DNA from: Candidatus Latescibacterota bacterium | Lineage (GTDB): Bacteria > Latescibacterota > UBA2968 > GCA-2709665 | Direction of reading: 5' to 3' | Length of the DNA: 5,605 nucleotides | Assembly: GCA_030746455.1 (NCBI GenBank) | Contig: JASLMQ010000326.1 | Coordinates: 1 to 5,605 of the forward strand | Part shown: positions 5,087-5,605 of the stretch, in pieces | Numbering within the stretch: the stretch's first letter is position 1 | How the letters are laid out: each line of letters begins with the position of its first letter | Notes under the pieces: model-generated | Databases searched by the model: none | Seen by the model: only the letters and a program-made list of their open reading frames with translations | Told to the model about the DNA's origin: nothing | Made by a program: the position numbers and the translations under genes

Positions 5087-5605
5087 CTATCTGACATCAT
5101 ACCGCAGAATGGCGACATAGGCCGCCGCGAAGCCCAAGATCGCGAGCAGCGCCAGGTTGAGGATGTGAAGCCGGTTGCGTGCCAGGCAGGCGGCAAGTGT
5201 GTCTGGGTCCCGAAAGGCAAACCACGAGAAGTCGCTCAGGTCTACGCCGTCCATGGTCGAGCCGCGAGCCGTGCGTTCCTTGGCCCAGACGTAGTCGCCC
5301 AGAGACAGGAGGTAGGCATTGAGCGCGGTCTCCACCAACTCCTGCTGGAGAGACCCGTTGCGTGCCAGATCGGCCGATACGATGGTTGCGGCTCCTGCGG
5401 GGGACAGGGCCGCCAGAGCCGCCGCGAGGCGCGCCTGCCTGCGTTGCTGGTTGCGTCGCTCCGCCAGCCGGTCCCTGGTCCGGGACAGATACACCCCGTC
5501 CCACTTCGTGTTGATCCGATGTCGGGCCTCCCGCCAGTCCTGGAAGACCTTCTCGCGCTGCGCCTCCGTGAGAGCGTCCCAATCCTGGACGACGTTCTGG
5601 CTTTC
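5087..5605 (-). CDS. ABC-2 type transporter permease subunit, C-terminal part, cut by window edge
   Basis: The frame is open from the right edge to a TAG at 5089-5087, giving 172 visible residues; the N-terminus lies outside the window. There is a charged soluble stretch rich in Arg, Gln and Glu (about residues 1-60), likely helical, then LSPAGAATIVSADLARNGS (67-85). That resembles the 'SP..A......L..T' segment in the large loop of ABC-2 type permeases (DUF3526/PF12679-like). A single hydrophobic segment of about 22 residues (146-167, LHILNLALLAILGFAAAYVA...) is followed by a short RYDVR tail. The end '...FLRYDVR' is a recurrent C-terminus in this permease group. Such subunits pair with an ATPase to move an unknown substrate, often encoded next door, here presumably beyond 5605. 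GTG at 5494 is in frame but is not the start, since coding clearly continues upstream. The permease assignment rests on the loop motif and tail, so it is good but not certain. Confidence 0.72.
   Translation of the reverse strand, partial: ESQNVVQDWDALTEAQREKVFQDWREARHRINTKWDGVYLSRTRDRLAERRNQQRRQARLAAALAALSPAGAATIVSADLARNGSLQQELVETALNAYLLSLGDYVWAKERTARGSTMDGVDLSDFSWFAFRDPDTLAACLARNRLHILNLALLAILGFAAAYVAILRYDVR

Noticed and set aside
5097..5582. Minus-strand open frame of 161 codons overlapping the permease
   Set aside because: It is a different frame of the same strand with a Gly/Pro/Arg-rich, low-complexity translation. The overlapping frame has the transmembrane segment and RYDVR tail of a permease, so this one is a shadow.

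Overview
This is a gene-dense, GC-rich bacterial window (by eye around 60% G+C) in which every gene I can support lies on the minus strand, so it reads from high to low coordinates. Eight genes are present, six complete and two cut by the window edges. No non-coding stretch exceeds about 50 bases, and I see no rRNA, tRNA, CRISPR array, insertion sequence or convincing terminator. The gene mix (ABC-2 permease with a large soluble loop, ASST-like propeller protein, Gfo/Idh/MocA dehydrogenase, TIM-barrel sugar isomerase, polysaccharide deacetylase) is what I would expect from a heterotrophic, probably uncultured Gram-negative-type bacterium of a lineage such as Latescibacterota, Poribacteria, Gemmatimonadota or similar. 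That placement is inference from content only; nothing here is a taxonomic marker.

In transcription order: (1) 5605-5087, the C-terminal end of an ABC-2 type permease subunit. (2) 5035-4604, a cytoplasmic FKBP-type peptidyl-prolyl isomerase. (3) 4601-3795, a xylose-isomerase-like TIM-barrel sugar (phosphate) isomerase/epimerase. (4) 3798-3046, a calcineurin-like metallophosphoesterase. (5) 3024-1939, a Gfo/Idh/MocA NAD(P)-dependent oxidoreductase. (6) 1917-718, an arylsulfotransferase-like six-bladed propeller protein without a signal peptide. (7) 684-325, a stand-alone response-regulator receiver domain. (8) 277-1, the N-terminal part of a polysaccharide deacetylase-like protein with a variant active-site motif.

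Spacing between genes is about 51, 2, -4, 21, 21, 33 (or 0, depending on the start) and 47 bases, so genes 2 to 8 could be one polycistronic unit. The isomerase/metallophosphoesterase pair overlaps by an ATGA. The core (isomerase, phosphoesterase, dehydrogenase, sulfotransferase-like protein, deacetylase) looks like a carbohydrate-modification or catabolic module. Each member acts on a typical sugar decoration or ring position: redox, isomerisation, phosphate, sulfate, N- or O-acetyl. The FKBP and the receiver domain are not obviously metabolic and may be coincidental passengers or folding/signalling accessories. No substrate can be read from sequence alone. I found no clear evidence of a wholly new system; the most interesting points are the DFDHP variant of the deacetylase motif, the signal-less ASST-like protein, and the mixed composition of the tight gene run.
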